The notes under the pieces: model-generated
Seen by the model: the letters and a program-made list of their open reading frames with translations, nothing else
What the model was told of the DNA's origin: nothing
The model's database searches: none
Source of the DNA: Cyanobacteria bacterium REEB417
GTDB lineage: Bacteria; Cyanobacteriota; Cyanobacteriia; PCC-6307; Cyanobiaceae
Assembly (NCBI GenBank): GCA_018970945.1
Contig: JAGWVJ010000003.1
Coordinates: 50,714 to 114,713, forward strand
Length of the DNA stretch: 64,000 nt
Direction of reading: 5' to 3'
Made by a program: the position numbers and the translations under genes
Shown here: piece by piece, positions 35,495-45,585 of the stretch
Layout: every line of letters begins with the position of its first letter
Numbering within the stretch: the stretch's first letter is position 1

Positions 35495-36747
35495 GGCTTG
35501 GCCTCCTGCAGCGTGCGTTCGCGCACGAGGGCAAAGCGCCCATCGCGGCCGCCGGGGGCCATGCGCACCTCGGCCACATAGAAGCGATCCTGCAACACCT
35601 CGCCTTTTGGAGTGAAGCCGATCGGCCCGAGCGGCGTGTCGTAGCGGCCACGCAGAAGCTCGGCCATCAGCCTGGTGCGGGCCTGGCCAAGGGTTACGCC
35701 CGTCAGGCCGCCCTTGCGCTGCAGCCGCTGAATGGCCTCAAACAGCACCTGGTAGGAGGTGAACGCCTGGGCGGTGATCTGCGGCGGGGGGCGGTCGCCG
35801 TGGGCCTGGCGAAACAGCTGCTGGAAGCGGCGGTTGATGGGGGTGTTGAGCTCGGGGCTGTAGGCCTGGGCGATCAAGATGCCGTCGCACCAGCGTTGGC
35901 AGATCGGGTAGATGTTCGGCGTGTTGAGGCCGTTGCCCACCACGATCTGGCCGCGGTAGCCCAGTTCGCGCAGTTGGCGAATCAGGTTGCCGCCGGCCAC
36001 CGCCTGCACCGACAGCACCAACAGCTGGGGCCGCAGTTGAAGGGCCGCGGTGATCGGGGTTTGAAAGTCGTTGTCGGCCAGCTGGGTGCGCTGCACCGTC
36101 ACCGGCGTCAGGCGGCGGGCGGCCAGGGCCTTCTCAAAAATGGCCACCTCGGCGGTGCTGTAGGCGTCGTCCTGTGCGTAAAACACTGCAACGCGGCGAA
36201 TGCCGGGATCGCGTCGCAGGGCCTCATCCAGCGACAGCGGCGCGATCACCGAGCTCTGGGCCGACACCCGGCTGATGAAGTGGCCGATCTCGGGGATGCC
36301 CTTGGCGGTGTTCGACGGCGCCACCACGGGCACCCCCAGGCGCTGGGCGATCGGATCAGCGGCAAAGGCCTGCTGCGACAGGGTGGGCCCGATCAGGGCG
36401 ATCACCCCCTGACGGATCAGCAGGTTGAAGGCTGCAATGGCGCTGGCCTCATCCGAGGCGCCGTCTTCGAGCAGCACCCGCACCGGCCGCGCGGGTGGGC
36501 CAGCCTGCTGCGCCCAGCGCTCGGCCACCGCCAGCCCCATGCGCTGGTCCTGGCCATAGAGGTTGGCGTTGCCCGTGAAGGCAATCGCAGCCCCCAGGGT
36601 CAGGGGCCCCGCCGTCAGCGGCTGGGCCGCCGGATCACTGCTGCGCCCCAGCCAGGCCAGGGCGCCGATGCCAGCTGCCAGCAGCGCGGCCAGCCGCAGG
36701 GCGCCGCGCTGGCGCACAACCGTCGATGGCGGGGGTGTGGGCGTCAT
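35491..36747 (-). CDS. livJ: LivJ-type periplasmic amino-acid-binding protein
   Basis: The 418-residue protein starts at ATG 36747 and has a hydrophobic N-terminal segment (about 19-35) without a lipobox cysteine. It is a secreted or anchored periplasmic binding protein of type I fold. Conserved parts include LGAAIAFTGNANLYGQ (substrate entry), GVIALIGPTLSQQAFA and VPVVAPSNTAKGIP. It leads the livJHMGF operon. The ligand, a neutral or branched-chain amino acid, is inferred from family. Confidence 0.87.
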   Translation of the reverse strand: MTPTPPPSTVVRQRGALRLAALLAAGIGALAWLGRSSDPAAQPLTAGPLTLGAAIAFTGNANLYGQDQRMGLAVAERWAQQAGPPARPVRVLLEDGASDEASAIAAFNLLIRQGVIALIGPTLSQQAFAADPIAQRLGVPVVAPSNTAKGIPEIGHFISRVSAQSSVIAPLSLDEALRRDPGIRRVAVFYAQDDAYSTAEVAIFEKALAARRLTPVTVQRTQLADNDFQTPITAALQLRPQLLVLSVQAVAGGNLIRQLRELGYRGQIVVGNGLNTPNIYPICQRWCDGILIAQAYSPELNTPINRRFQQLFRQAHGDRPPPQITAQAFTSYQVLFEAIQRLQRKGGLTGVTLGQARTRLMAELLRGRYDTPLGPIGFTPKGEVLQDRFYVAEVRMAPGGRDGRFALVRERTLQEAKP

Positions 36748-36887
36748 CGGCAGGGCATTGGTGCGGATGCTGGGCGTTGGTACATCCACTGTCAACCGCT
36801 GCGGTGCGTGGTGGTGTGAGTTAGAGGCCTGGTTCTGGCCGGTGCGGGGATGGGAATCCTTTTGAACAAAAACCCCAACCGCTGGCC

Positions 36888-37583
36888 ATGGCCGATTCTT
36901 CTCGCCCACCCGGGCTGATCCAGCGCTACCGCGAAGAGCTGCAGGTGCGCCATTACGCCCGCCGCACGTTTCAAACCTACGTGCAGTGGCTGCGGCGGTT
37001 CCTTCGATTTCAGGAACTGCGTCATCAGCGCGAGATGGGCAGTGCCGAAGTGAATGCCTTTCTGAGTCTCCTGGCGGTGGATCTGAACGTGAGTCCGTCG
37101 ACCCTGAACCAGGCCCTCTCGGCCCTGCTGTTTCTGTATCGGGAGTTGCTTGAACGCGACCTGGAGCTGGGGGTGTGGTGCGGGCCCGCACCCGGCGCGG
37201 CCTGCCGGTGGTGCTGACACAGCAGGAGGTTCGCGAAGTGCTGCAGTGGCTGGATGGTTCAGAGGGGCTTGTAGCGGGCTTGCTCTATGGCAGCGGGCTA
37301 CGGCTGATGGAGGCCTTGCGCCTGCGTGTGCACGATCTGGATTTCAGCCGGCGTGAACTCACCGTGCGCGATGGCAAGGGCGGCAAGGACCGCCGCACAC
37401 TGCTGGCCAGCCACCTGCCACAGCCTGCGCCATTCTTTTGCCACCCACCTGTTGGAGCGGAGCCAGGACATTCGCACGATCCAGGAGCTTCTGGGGCACA
37501 CCGATCTCAAGACCACCATGATCTGTTCGCACGTGCTCAATCGCGGCCCCCTGGGCGTGGCCAGCCCTGCTGACCTGCTGTGA
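36888..37583 (+). pseudogene. Integron integrase (IntI-type tyrosine recombinase), decayed
   Basis: The region encodes parts of an integron integrase in three frames. The N-terminal core-binding domain (36888 to about 37170, RYREELQVRHYARRTFQTY) is followed by a frameshift. Then comes the start of the catalytic domain ([15 protein letters not shown], with the first Arg), then a second frameshift with a deletion near 37410-37430 that removes about 100 codons, including the integron-specific insertion. The tail is recognisable ([13 protein letters not shown], then [14 protein letters not shown]), but the catalytic Tyr is Cys (MICSHV, TGT at 37524). It cannot be active. No attC array was recognised beside it. 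Confidence 0.8.
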
Positions 37584-37675
37584 CTTCTGTGGCGTAGCGA
37601 ACAGGTGGATAGCGGATCCGCATAAATCCCGCTGCCTTGGGGCTCTAACCAAAGAGCTCAGGCCTGGCGGTGGGT

Positions 37676-37694
37676 TGCGAGATGAGGTCTCGCA
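37676..37694. repeat. Perfect 7-bp inverted repeat
   Basis: TGCGAGA and TCTCGCA enclose TGAGG in the 246-base gap between the integrase relic and hemL. There is no T-run to make it a terminator. The rest of the gap shows no gene and no convincing attC or attI site. Confidence 0.3.
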
Positions 37695-37829
37695 TGCCCG
37701 CGATGGACAGGCTGACAAGAGCAGGTGGGGGTCGTCGGATCGGACCTGCCTATTCAGCGTTCGAGGACCGCTCAAGCCGCTAACAGGCTGTTCTTTGGTT
37801 CCTCCGTGAATCAGACGTCGATCTGACCC

Positions 37830-39161
<1,332 letters not shown>

Positions 39162-39268
39162 CGAAACCGGCGGCCATCTTGACCCAGACCAGGCCCCCAG
39201 CGCTCATGTTGATGCCGAAACCGTTGCCTGCCGGTAAGTTCAGGGTCCCTTGAGCGGGCTCTGCGGGC

Positions 39269-40747
39269 TTGTCTGGAGCGATCGACTGGCGGCTGCTGGA
39301 GCAGGGTCTCAGGCGCGTGTTGCCGGCGCAGGCCGTGGTCGCTGCGCCCCAGGAGCTGCTGGCCTACGACTGCGACGGCCTGACCCTGCAGCGTCACCGC
39401 CCGCCCCTGGTGGTGTTGCCCGAGAGCACCGAGCAGCTGGCTGCGGCAGTGCGGCTCACGCACCAGCAGGGGGTGCCTTTTGTGGCCCGCGGCAGTGGCA
39501 CCGGCCTCTCGGGGGGGGCGGTGGCGGAGCAACCCGCGCTCGTGATCGCCACCAGCCGCATGCGCCGCATCCTGGCCATCGATCTCGAGAACCACACGAT
39601 CACCGTGCAGCCGGGCGTGATCAACAGTTGGGTCACCCGGGCCGTGGCGGGCGATGGCTTTTATTACGCTCCGGATCCTTCCAGCCAGGTGGCCTGCAGC
39701 ATCGGCGGCAACATCGCCGAAAACTCAGGCGGGGTGCATTGCCTCAAGTACGGCGTCACCAACAATCACGTGCTGGGCCTTGAGGTGGTGCTGCCCGACG
39801 GCAGCATCACCCAGCTGGGCAACGGGCTGGCCGAAAGCAGCGAGCTCGACCTGCGCGGGGTGTTCATCGGCAGCGAGGGCACCCTGGGCATCGCCAGCGC
39901 CGTGACCCTGCGGCTGCTGCGGGCGCCCCAGAGCGTGGCGGTGCTGCTGGCCGATTTCAGCAGCATGGAGGCCGCCGGCGAGGCGGTGCGCCTGGTCACC
40001 GCGGCGGCGGTGCAGCCGGCCGGCATGGAAATGATGGATCGCCTCTGCCTCGAGGCGGTCAACGATTCACTGGGTCTGGAGGAGTACCCCCGTGATGCCG
40101 CGGCGGTGCTGCTGATCGAGCTCGATGGCCAGCAGCGCGAGGTCAACGCCGCGATCGCCCTGGCGAGCCGGCTCTGCAGCCAGGCCGGGGCCCGCCAGGT
40201 GCGTGTGGCGCGAGCGAGCGAGCAGTGCGCCCGTTTCTGGAAGGGCCGCAAGAACGCGATCACGGCCCTGGGCCGCCGTTACCCCAGCTACTACCTGCAG
40301 GACGGCGTTGTGCCGCGCAGCCAGCTGCCGCGGGTGCTGGCGGCCATTGAGCGGCTCAGTGCCGCGCACGGTTTGCCGGTGGCCAACGTGTTTCACGCCG
40401 GCGACGGCAACCTGCACCCGCTGGTGCTGTACGACCCCAGGGAGCCCGGCATCATCCAGCGGGTCAAGGAGCTGGGGGCGGCCATCCTGGGGTTGTGCCT
40501 CGACGTGGGCGGCAGCATCAGCGGCGAGCACGGCATCGGCAGTGACAAGCGCTGCTACATGGACTGGATGTACAGCGGCGACGATCTGGCTTCCATGCTG
40601 CTGGTGAGGCAGGCCTTTGATCCGCGGGGCCTGGCCAATCCCGGCAAGCTGTTCCCAACGCCGCGCGGCTGTGCCGAATCGGCTCGCCGGGTCCAGGTCC
40701 TGCAGCTCGAAGGGGTCAGCCTGCCGGCCGAGGCGCTGGTGTTCTGA
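39269..40747 (+). CDS. glcD: GlcD-type FAD-linked glycolate/lactate dehydrogenase subunit
   Basis: The 492-residue protein has the PCMH-type FAD domain (FVARGSGTGLSGGAV near 71-86, SIGGNIAENSGGVHCLKYG near 144-162) and the C-terminal cap with HAGDGNLHP and GEHGIGSDKR. In cyanobacteria GlcD oxidises photorespiratory glycolate, or D-lactate, to the 2-oxo acid. GlcE and GlcF are not in this window. The start is TTG 39269. Confidence 0.92.
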   Translation: MSGAIDWRLLEQGLRRVLPAQAVVAAPQELLAYDCDGLTLQRHRPPLVVLPESTEQLAAAVRLTHQQGVPFVARGSGTGLSGGAVAEQPALVIATSRMRRILAIDLENHTITVQPGVINSWVTRAVAGDGFYYAPDPSSQVACSIGGNIAENSGGVHCLKYGVTNNHVLGLEVVLPDGSITQLGNGLAESSELDLRGVFIGSEGTLGIASAVTLRLLRAPQSVAVLLADFSSMEAAGEAVRLVTAAAVQPAGMEMMDRLCLEAVNDSLGLEEYPRDAAAVLLIELDGQQREVNAAIALASRLCSQAGARQVRVARASEQCARFWKGRKNAITALGRRYPSYYLQDGVVPRSQLPRVLAAIERLSAAHGLPVANVFHAGDGNLHPLVLYDPREPGIIQRVKELGAAILGLCLDVGGSISGEHGIGSDKRCYMDWMYSGDDLASMLLVRQAFDPRGLANPGKLFPTPRGCAESARRVQVLQLEGVSLPAEALVF

Positions 40748-40915
40748 GTTGCGGGACCACCGTCATCGGGGCAGGACCAGCTCGCTGGTGGAGCGCTCCA
40801 CCGACAACCCGCAGCGGCATGATCCAGGGTATGCACCTCAAACACCCCGTCGAGGCGCGCGTCGCGCTCGAACCGGGCGTTCAGCCGCTCCAGTTTCTGG
40901 GGTTCCATGGTGGCC

Positions 40916-41734
40916 TCATCCGTCCTGGTCGTCGTCGTCGTTGGGCGGCCAGGCCAGGTTGACCAGCACCGGTGCGTGGTCGCTGGGCTGCGGGTTGCCG
41001 CGCTGCTCTTTGTGGATCACACAGCCTGTGGCGCAGGCCTGCAGCTGCTCGCACAGATAGATGTGGTCGATCCGCCAGCCCCGGCCCGTCTCCCAGGCGC
41101 CGGTTCTGTAGTCCCACCAGCTCCAGTGGCCGCTGCCGCCCTCGAACAACCGGAAGGCATCGCGCAGGCGCTCACCCAGCAGGCCGCGCAGGGCGTCGCG
41201 TTCAGGCGCGCTGGCCATGATGCCGCCGCTCAGCCGCTCGGGGTCGTGGAGGTCGCGGGCTTCTGGCCCGATGTTGAAGTCGCCCACCATGCAAAGCGGA
41301 TCGCCCAGCTCGGCCTGCACCGCCAGGTAACGCCCCAGGCAGTCCAGCCAGGCCAGTTTGTAGGTGTATTTGTCGCTATTGACCGCGCTGCCATTGGGCA
41401 CATACAGGTTGAGCACCCGGATGCCGTCGACCAGGGCGCTGATCACCCGCTTCTGCTCGCTGAGCTCGGCCGCATCGGGGCCCAACAGCGCGTCAAAGCC
41501 GATCTGCACCTCGTCGAGCGGCAGCAGGCTGGCGATGGCGACGCCGTTGTAGCCCTTCTGGCCGCTGATCGCCACCCCGTACCCCAGGTCTTCGAAGGCC
41601 TTGCGAGGAAACAGCGCGTCGGCCACCTTGGTTTCCTGCAGGCACAGCACCTCGGGTCGTTCGCGGGCCAGCCACCCCGTGACCTGGTCCAGACGGGTGC
41701 GCACCGAATTGACGTTCCAGGTGGCGATGCGCAT
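40916..41734 (-). CDS. xthA: Exodeoxyribonuclease III / AP endonuclease
   Basis: The 272-residue protein is of the Xth/APE1 family. It shows MRIATWNVNSVR, the metal Glu in LQETK, NLYVPNG, GDFNIGP and the terminal SDHAPV. It cuts abasic sites and has 3' exonuclease and phosphatase activity in base-excision repair. The 168-base gap to glcD contains no gene I can support. Confidence 0.95.
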   Translation of the reverse strand: MRIATWNVNSVRTRLDQVTGWLARERPEVLCLQETKVADALFPRKAFEDLGYGVAISGQKGYNGVAIASLLPLDEVQIGFDALLGPDAAELSEQKRVISALVDGIRVLNLYVPNGSAVNSDKYTYKLAWLDCLGRYLAVQAELGDPLCMVGDFNIGPEARDLHDPERLSGGIMASAPERDALRGLLGERLRDAFRLFEGGSGHWSWWDYRTGAWETGRGWRIDHIYLCEQLQACATGCVIHKEQRGNPQPSDHAPVLVNLAWPPNDDDDQDG

Positions 41735-41792
41735 CAGTCAGAACCCTGCGTTGAGGTCATTAGCATGATCTGACTACGCTGCCCGGCCACCC

Positions 41793-42185
41793 ATGGCACC
41801 CCCTGCGCGTCGTCTTTCCCTTGGCCTGGCCACGGCCACCCTCCGCCTGAGGGCAGCCGCTGGTCTGACAGCCGTTGGTCTGACAGCCGCTGGTCTGTCA
41901 GCCGCATTGCTGGAGCGCCCCGTCCGCAGTCAGCAGCAGGGCTATGGGCAGACCATCCAGGATTCCAGCAGCGGCGGTGCTTCCTCCCTGGGCCCCGGCG
42001 TCGGGAAAAGTGGCTCGATTCTCGATGCCACCAATCCGATCGATCTGATGAACCGCCTCCGCCGCAGTCAGGCGCTCGACGATGCCACGCCCCCCTCGTC
42101 GGCGATCGATCAGGCCCTCAAGGACTATTCGGTTCAGTCGGGAAGGTCCGGGGCCTCGCCGTCGACCGGGGTGAAGGGCCCTTGA
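41793..42185 (+). CDS. Exported cyanobacterial protein of unknown function
   Basis: The 130-residue protein begins with basic residues and a hydrophobic core (about 17-41). A Gly/Ser-rich stretch and a conserved-looking tail follow (NPIDLMNRLRRSQALDDA, then PPSSAIDQALKDY). A Sec signal or anchor is likely. The hydrophobic core is encoded by three tandem 15-base repeats. Its end overlaps the convergent TPR gene by 68 bases. Function unknown. Confidence 0.72.
   Translation: MAPPARRLSLGLATATLRLRAAAGLTAVGLTAAGLSAALLERPVRSQQQGYGQTIQDSSSGGASSLGPGVGKSGSILDATNPIDLMNRLRRSQALDDATPPSSAIDQALKDYSVQSGRSGASPSTGVKGP
41859..41903 (+). repeat. Three tandem 15-bp repeats inside a signal sequence
   Basis: The unit GCTGGTCTGACAGCC appears three times in tandem with single-base changes. 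Each copy encodes AGLTA, VGLTA or AGLSA, so the repeats build the hydrophobic core of the signal segment of the 41793 gene. Confidence 0.85.
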
Positions 42186-42924
42186 GGGCGTCCAGGCCCC
42201 AGGCCGAAGCCACCCGATCGAGCAGGTCCCGGTTCTGTCCCGGCTGCAGGGTGCGTGCCTGGGCCAGCGCGGCCTGGGCCTTTGCAAGCTGGCCCCGTTG
42301 TTGCAGCAGCAGGGCCTTCGCCAGCAGCGGTCGCTGGTCACCGGGGAAAGCTGTGGTCAGTTGGATCAGCACGGCCTCGGCCTGCCCGGGTGATCCCTGC
42401 CGGTCGAGCAGGTGGGCCAACAGCAGGCCCACGCCGATGGCTTCAGCTCTGGGCTTCGGTTTGCTGAGCCGTTCCAGGCTGCTCTGAAGCTGCTGCCGGG
42501 CAGCCGCACCCTGGCCCTGCTCCTGCAGCAGCAGCGCCATCAGTTGCAGCGCCTCGATCTGGTCGGGCTGCTGGGTGAGCAGCCGCCGCAGTGCGGCGAT
42601 CGCACCGCTGCGATCGCCCAGGTCACGGCGCAGCTCAGCGAGCAGCAGGCGCAGTTCCCAGCGCTCAGGGGCACGGTCGGCCAGTTGCTGCACCAGCGCA
42701 CTGGCCTCGGCGCGCCGGCCCAGTGCCAGCAGCAGTTCCAGCTGTTGCTGCTGCTGGGCCGGGCTGGTCTGGCCCGTGGCGACCTGGTCCTGCAGGCTTC
42801 GCAGCTGGGTTTCGAGCCGGTTGCCGCTCGGCTGGCTGCGGCCCAGCCAGAGGCCACCAGCCACACCCAGTGAGCCCAGCAGCAACGCACCGAAGAGCAA
42901 CCAGAGGCCTGAGCGGGTGGACAT
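42118..42924 (-). CDS. TPR-containing membrane-anchored protein
   Basis: The 268-residue protein starts at ATG 42924 with one membrane helix (about 7-27). It continues as a helical repeat region in which roughly 34-residue periods with Leu/Ala/Leu spacing are visible (RRAEASALVQQLADRAPERW, AIAALRRLLTQQPDQIEALQ). This is typical of tetratricopeptide repeats. Such proteins usually mediate protein-protein contacts. The partner is unknown. Confidence 0.8.
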   Translation of the reverse strand: MSTRSGLWLLFGALLLGSLGVAGGLWLGRSQPSGNRLETQLRSLQDQVATGQTSPAQQQQQLELLLALGRRAEASALVQQLADRAPERWELRLLLAELRRDLGDRSGAIAALRRLLTQQPDQIEALQLMALLLQEQGQGAAARQQLQSSLERLSKPKPRAEAIGVGLLLAHLLDRQGSPGQAEAVLIQLTTAFPGDQRPLLAKALLLQQRGQLAKAQAALAQARTLQPGQNRDLLDRVASAWGLDALKGPSPRSTARPRTFPTEPNSP

Positions 42925-42982
42925 GGCTGCAGGCCAGGACCGTTCGGGGAACCTGCAGTCTGCCCCAGTTAAATTCGCGGGC

Positions 42983-43705
42983 ATGAGATCGCACCCCATC
43001 CCCCCGGTCACCGAGCCACTGCAGTACCGGGCCATCGGCGTGGTGCGTGGCATCTTTGCCCCGACCGAACCTGACCAGCCCAATCGCGGCGTCATCCAGA
43101 CGGCCGACGGCGAGGCCCTGGAGGCAGTGGTTCTGGGGCGACTGCTGACCCTGATGCGGCGCCATCTTGACCTGGCAGTGCCCCACCTCTGGGTCGTCTA
43201 CCCGCGATCACGGGAACCGCAGGGCCTGCATCTGCAGATGGTGGGCATCTGGGAGCCGTCCACCCTGGCTGCAGAGGTACCGGCGACAGACCCACAGAGT
43301 TCGGACGAATCCAGCATGGAAGAACCTCCTTCGGCTGACCTCGGTAGCGATGCCCTGCCTGAGGGCGATGACTACTTTTCGGTGCGTGGCGAGCTGATCT
43401 ACACCCGCCCTGAGACGGGTGATCTGGTGGTGAAGGTGCGTCAACAGCCCCGGGCCGACGGCAGCCGTCCAGTTCCGTTCAAGCTGCAGCTCAAGGGCAC
43501 CGTCCCGCTTGAGCACCTTCGGCATTTTGTGGCCCTTGACCTGCGCCGTCAGGGCCAGGATCTTCAGCTCGAGCAGCTCGAGGTGCTGGCTCCGGTGACC
43601 ACCCGCGGCAACCGTGGAGGCAAGGGTCGCCGTGAGGGCGGGCGTGAGGGCGGACGTCCGTCGGCACCGGGCCGTCGCGGGGCCGTCAGCCGGCCCGCCC
43701 GTTGA
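42983..43705 (+). CDS. Conserved cyanobacterial hypothetical protein
   Basis: Starting at ATG 42983 the protein has 240 residues. The N-terminal half (EPLQYRAIGVVRGIFAP) and the middle (FSVRGELIYTRPETGDLVVKVRQQ) look like beta-rich modules. The C-terminal 25 residues are Arg/Gly-rich (GGKGRREGGREGG), a pattern found in nucleic-acid-binding tails. I recognise the general look from cyanobacterial genomes but no assigned function. It lies six bases before the FtsH-like gene. Confidence 0.7.
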   Translation: MRSHPIPPVTEPLQYRAIGVVRGIFAPTEPDQPNRGVIQTADGEALEAVVLGRLLTLMRRHLDLAVPHLWVVYPRSREPQGLHLQMVGIWEPSTLAAEVPATDPQSSDESSMEEPPSADLGSDALPEGDDYFSVRGELIYTRPETGDLVVKVRQQPRADGSRPVPFKLQLKGTVPLEHLRHFVALDLRRQGQDLQLEQLEVLAPVTTRGNRGGKGRREGGREGGRPSAPGRRGAVSRPAR

Positions 43706-43711
43706 TCAGCC

Positions 43712-44356
43712 ATGGCTGAGCCGCTCGCCGCAGGTCTGGCCGTGCTCATGGTGAGCCTGCTGGCGGTCGTGGGGCCCGCCCTGGGTCTCTCACCCTGGTG
43801 GATCACCCTCGCTGCTGCTGTGGCGCTGGGCAGCCTCACGGTCGATGCGGCGCGGTTCGGCGGCCGTGGTGGCCATCTGCTCGCCGAGGCGTTGCCGGGG
43901 GGGCTCCGGCGTCTGCGGCGCATCGCCGTGCATGAGGCCGGCCATCTGCAGATCGCCAGCCACGAGTCGATGCCTGTGCGCCAGGTCCTGGTGGGCAGCC
44001 TTGCCTGCCTGCGCGCGGGTCTCAGCAGCGCAGGCAGCACGCTGCTCGATCCGCCTGTCAGCGCCAAGCTGCCTCTGGAGGAGCTGAGGCGCTGGAGCCG
44101 CGTGCTGCAGGCCGGGATGGTGGCCGAAGAGATGCAGTATGGGGTTGCCATCGGCGGCACCGATGATCGGGCGCTGCTGGGCCGGTTGTGGGCGCTCTCG
44201 GGTTACGACGTGGCAACGGCTCAGCGTGAGCAGCGGCAGGCCCGCCGCGAAGTCAAACGGCTGCTCGGCGAGGGTCAGCAGGCGTTGCTGCAGCAGGCAG
44301 AAGCGCTGCTTCAGGCGGCGCCCCGACTGGGCCGGCAGGCGCCGGCCGGGGTCTGA
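43712..44356 (+). CDS. FtsH-like (M41) zinc peptidase without AAA domain
   Basis: The 214-residue protein has two N-terminal hydrophobic segments (about 7-24 and 29-43) and the zinc motif HEAGH at residues 74-78. The following alpha-helical region resembles the peptidase domain of FtsH. There is no Walker A or SRH, so it lacks the AAA+ unfoldase. Such stand-alone M41-like proteins exist in cyanobacteria and plastids. Whether it is a protease or a partner of FtsH is unknown. It is three bases upstream of larC. Confidence 0.72.
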   Translation: MAEPLAAGLAVLMVSLLAVVGPALGLSPWWITLAAAVALGSLTVDAARFGGRGGHLLAEALPGGLRRLRRIAVHEAGHLQIASHESMPVRQVLVGSLACLRAGLSSAGSTLLDPPVSAKLPLEELRRWSRVLQAGMVAEEMQYGVAIGGTDDRALLGRLWALSGYDVATAQREQRQARREVKRLLGEGQQALLQQAEALLQAAPRLGRQAPAGV

Positions 44357-44358
44357 CC

Positions 44359-45585
44359 ATGCTGGCGGTGCTCGACTGCCCCACGGGTCTGGCGGGCAAC
44401 ATGCTGCTGGCGGCCCTGCTCGATCTGGGCTTGCCCCAGACCGTGATCGAGGAGCCGCTGGCGGCCCTGGGCCTGGCTGGCCGCTACCGCCTGATCTGCG
44501 AGGAGCGACACAGCGCCGGCCTGCGCGGGCTGCACCTCGAGGTGGAACCCCTTGAGCAGCAGCCAATCCACCGGCACTGGCACGTGCTCAGGTCCCTGCT
44601 CGAGCAGGCTCCGCTGGCAGAACCGTTGCGCCAGCGCACGCTGCAGGTGTTTGAGCTGCTGGCCCAGGCCGAAGCAGCCGTGCATGGCATGGCGGCCGAG
44701 CAGGTTCACTTCCATGAAGTCGGGGCGATCGATTCCCTGGTCGATGTGGTCGGGGTCTGCGCTGGGTTGTTGCACCTGGGGGTTGAACAGGTGATCTGCA
44801 CGCCGCCACCGGCGGGCCACGGTCAGGTGCGCAGCGCCCATGGGCTGTTGCCATTGCCGGCCCCTGCCGTGCTCGAGATCGCCCGCCGCTGCTCCGTGCC
44901 CCTGGCCAGCAGCGAGACCTTTCCGCCGGCCGAACTGACCACGCCCACCGGCCTGGCCCTGGTGGCCTGCTGGGTCAGCCGCTTCGGCCCCATGCCCAGC
45001 CTGGTGCCCAGCCGTGTGGGGATCGGCCTGGGCACCCGCGACCTCGACCGGCCCAACCTGCTGCGTCTGGTGCTGGCCGAGGCCGGGGCTGGAGTGGCCA
45101 CAACGCCTGCAGCGGAGCTCCAGACCGTGGTCGTGCAGCAGGCCCAGATCGACGACGCCACGGCCGAGGACCTGGCCCATCTCGCCGAGACCCTGCGCCA
45201 GGAGGGGGCTCTCGATGTGTTCAGCCAGGCCATCGCCATGAAGAAGGGGCGCCAGGGCGTGCTGTTGACCGCCCTCACCAGCCCCGATCTGGCCGGGCCG
45301 CTGCGCCAGGTTTGGTGGCAGCACGGCACCAGCATCGGGCTGCGCGAGAGCAGCCAGCAGCGCTGGGCCCTGCAGCGCCAGAGCAGCACCCTGGAGACGC
45401 CCCTCGGATCGGTGCGCCTCAAGTGGGTGCGGCTGCCCGACGGGTGTTGGCGCGGCAAGGTCGAACACGATGACCTGCAGGCACTCGCTGCACGCCATGG
45501 GTTGTCGCTGGCCCAGGTGCGGGCCAGGCTCGAGCCCCTGCTGAGCGAGACCCACCCTGACGCAGCGCAACGTCCCCATGGCTGA
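44359..45585 (+). CDS. larC: Nickel pincer cofactor (LarC) biosynthesis protein
   Basis: The 408-residue protein matches LarC/DUF111. It has GLAGNMLLAALLDLG near the start, HFHEVGAIDSLVDVVG (about 117-132) and the late CTP-dependent cyclometallase domain (SSTLETPLGSVRLKW). LarC inserts nickel into the pyridinium pincer cofactor of lactate-racemase-type enzymes. LarA, LarB and LarE are not in this window. It is flanked by the FtsH-like gene and a YbhN-type gene, which overlaps it by eight bases. Confidence 0.87.
   Translation: MLAVLDCPTGLAGNMLLAALLDLGLPQTVIEEPLAALGLAGRYRLICEERHSAGLRGLHLEVEPLEQQPIHRHWHVLRSLLEQAPLAEPLRQRTLQVFELLAQAEAAVHGMAAEQVHFHEVGAIDSLVDVVGVCAGLLHLGVEQVICTPPPAGHGQVRSAHGLLPLPAPAVLEIARRCSVPLASSETFPPAELTTPTGLALVACWVSRFGPMPSLVPSRVGIGLGTRDLDRPNLLRLVLAEAGAGVATTPAAELQTVVVQQAQIDDATAEDLAHLAETLRQEGALDVFSQAIAMKKGRQGVLLTALTSPDLAGPLRQVWWQHGTSIGLRESSQQRWALQRQSSTLETPLGSVRLKWVRLPDGCWRGKVEHDDLQALAARHGLSLAQVRARLEPLLSETHPDAAQRPHG

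Noticed and set aside
36748..37191. An extension of livJ upstream into the integrase region
   Set aside because: The sequence lacks binding-protein character and overlaps the integrase relic; the signal segment starts at 36747.
37584..37829. Possible attC or attI sites beside the integrase relic
   Set aside because: No RYYYAAC/GTTRRRY pair with the right spacing was found; the 7-bp repeat there does not fit attC.
40748..40915. A small minus-strand frame beginning MEPQKLERLNARFE between glcD and xthA
   Set aside because: Only about 45 residues are outside glcD, no family resemblance and no ribosome-binding site are seen.
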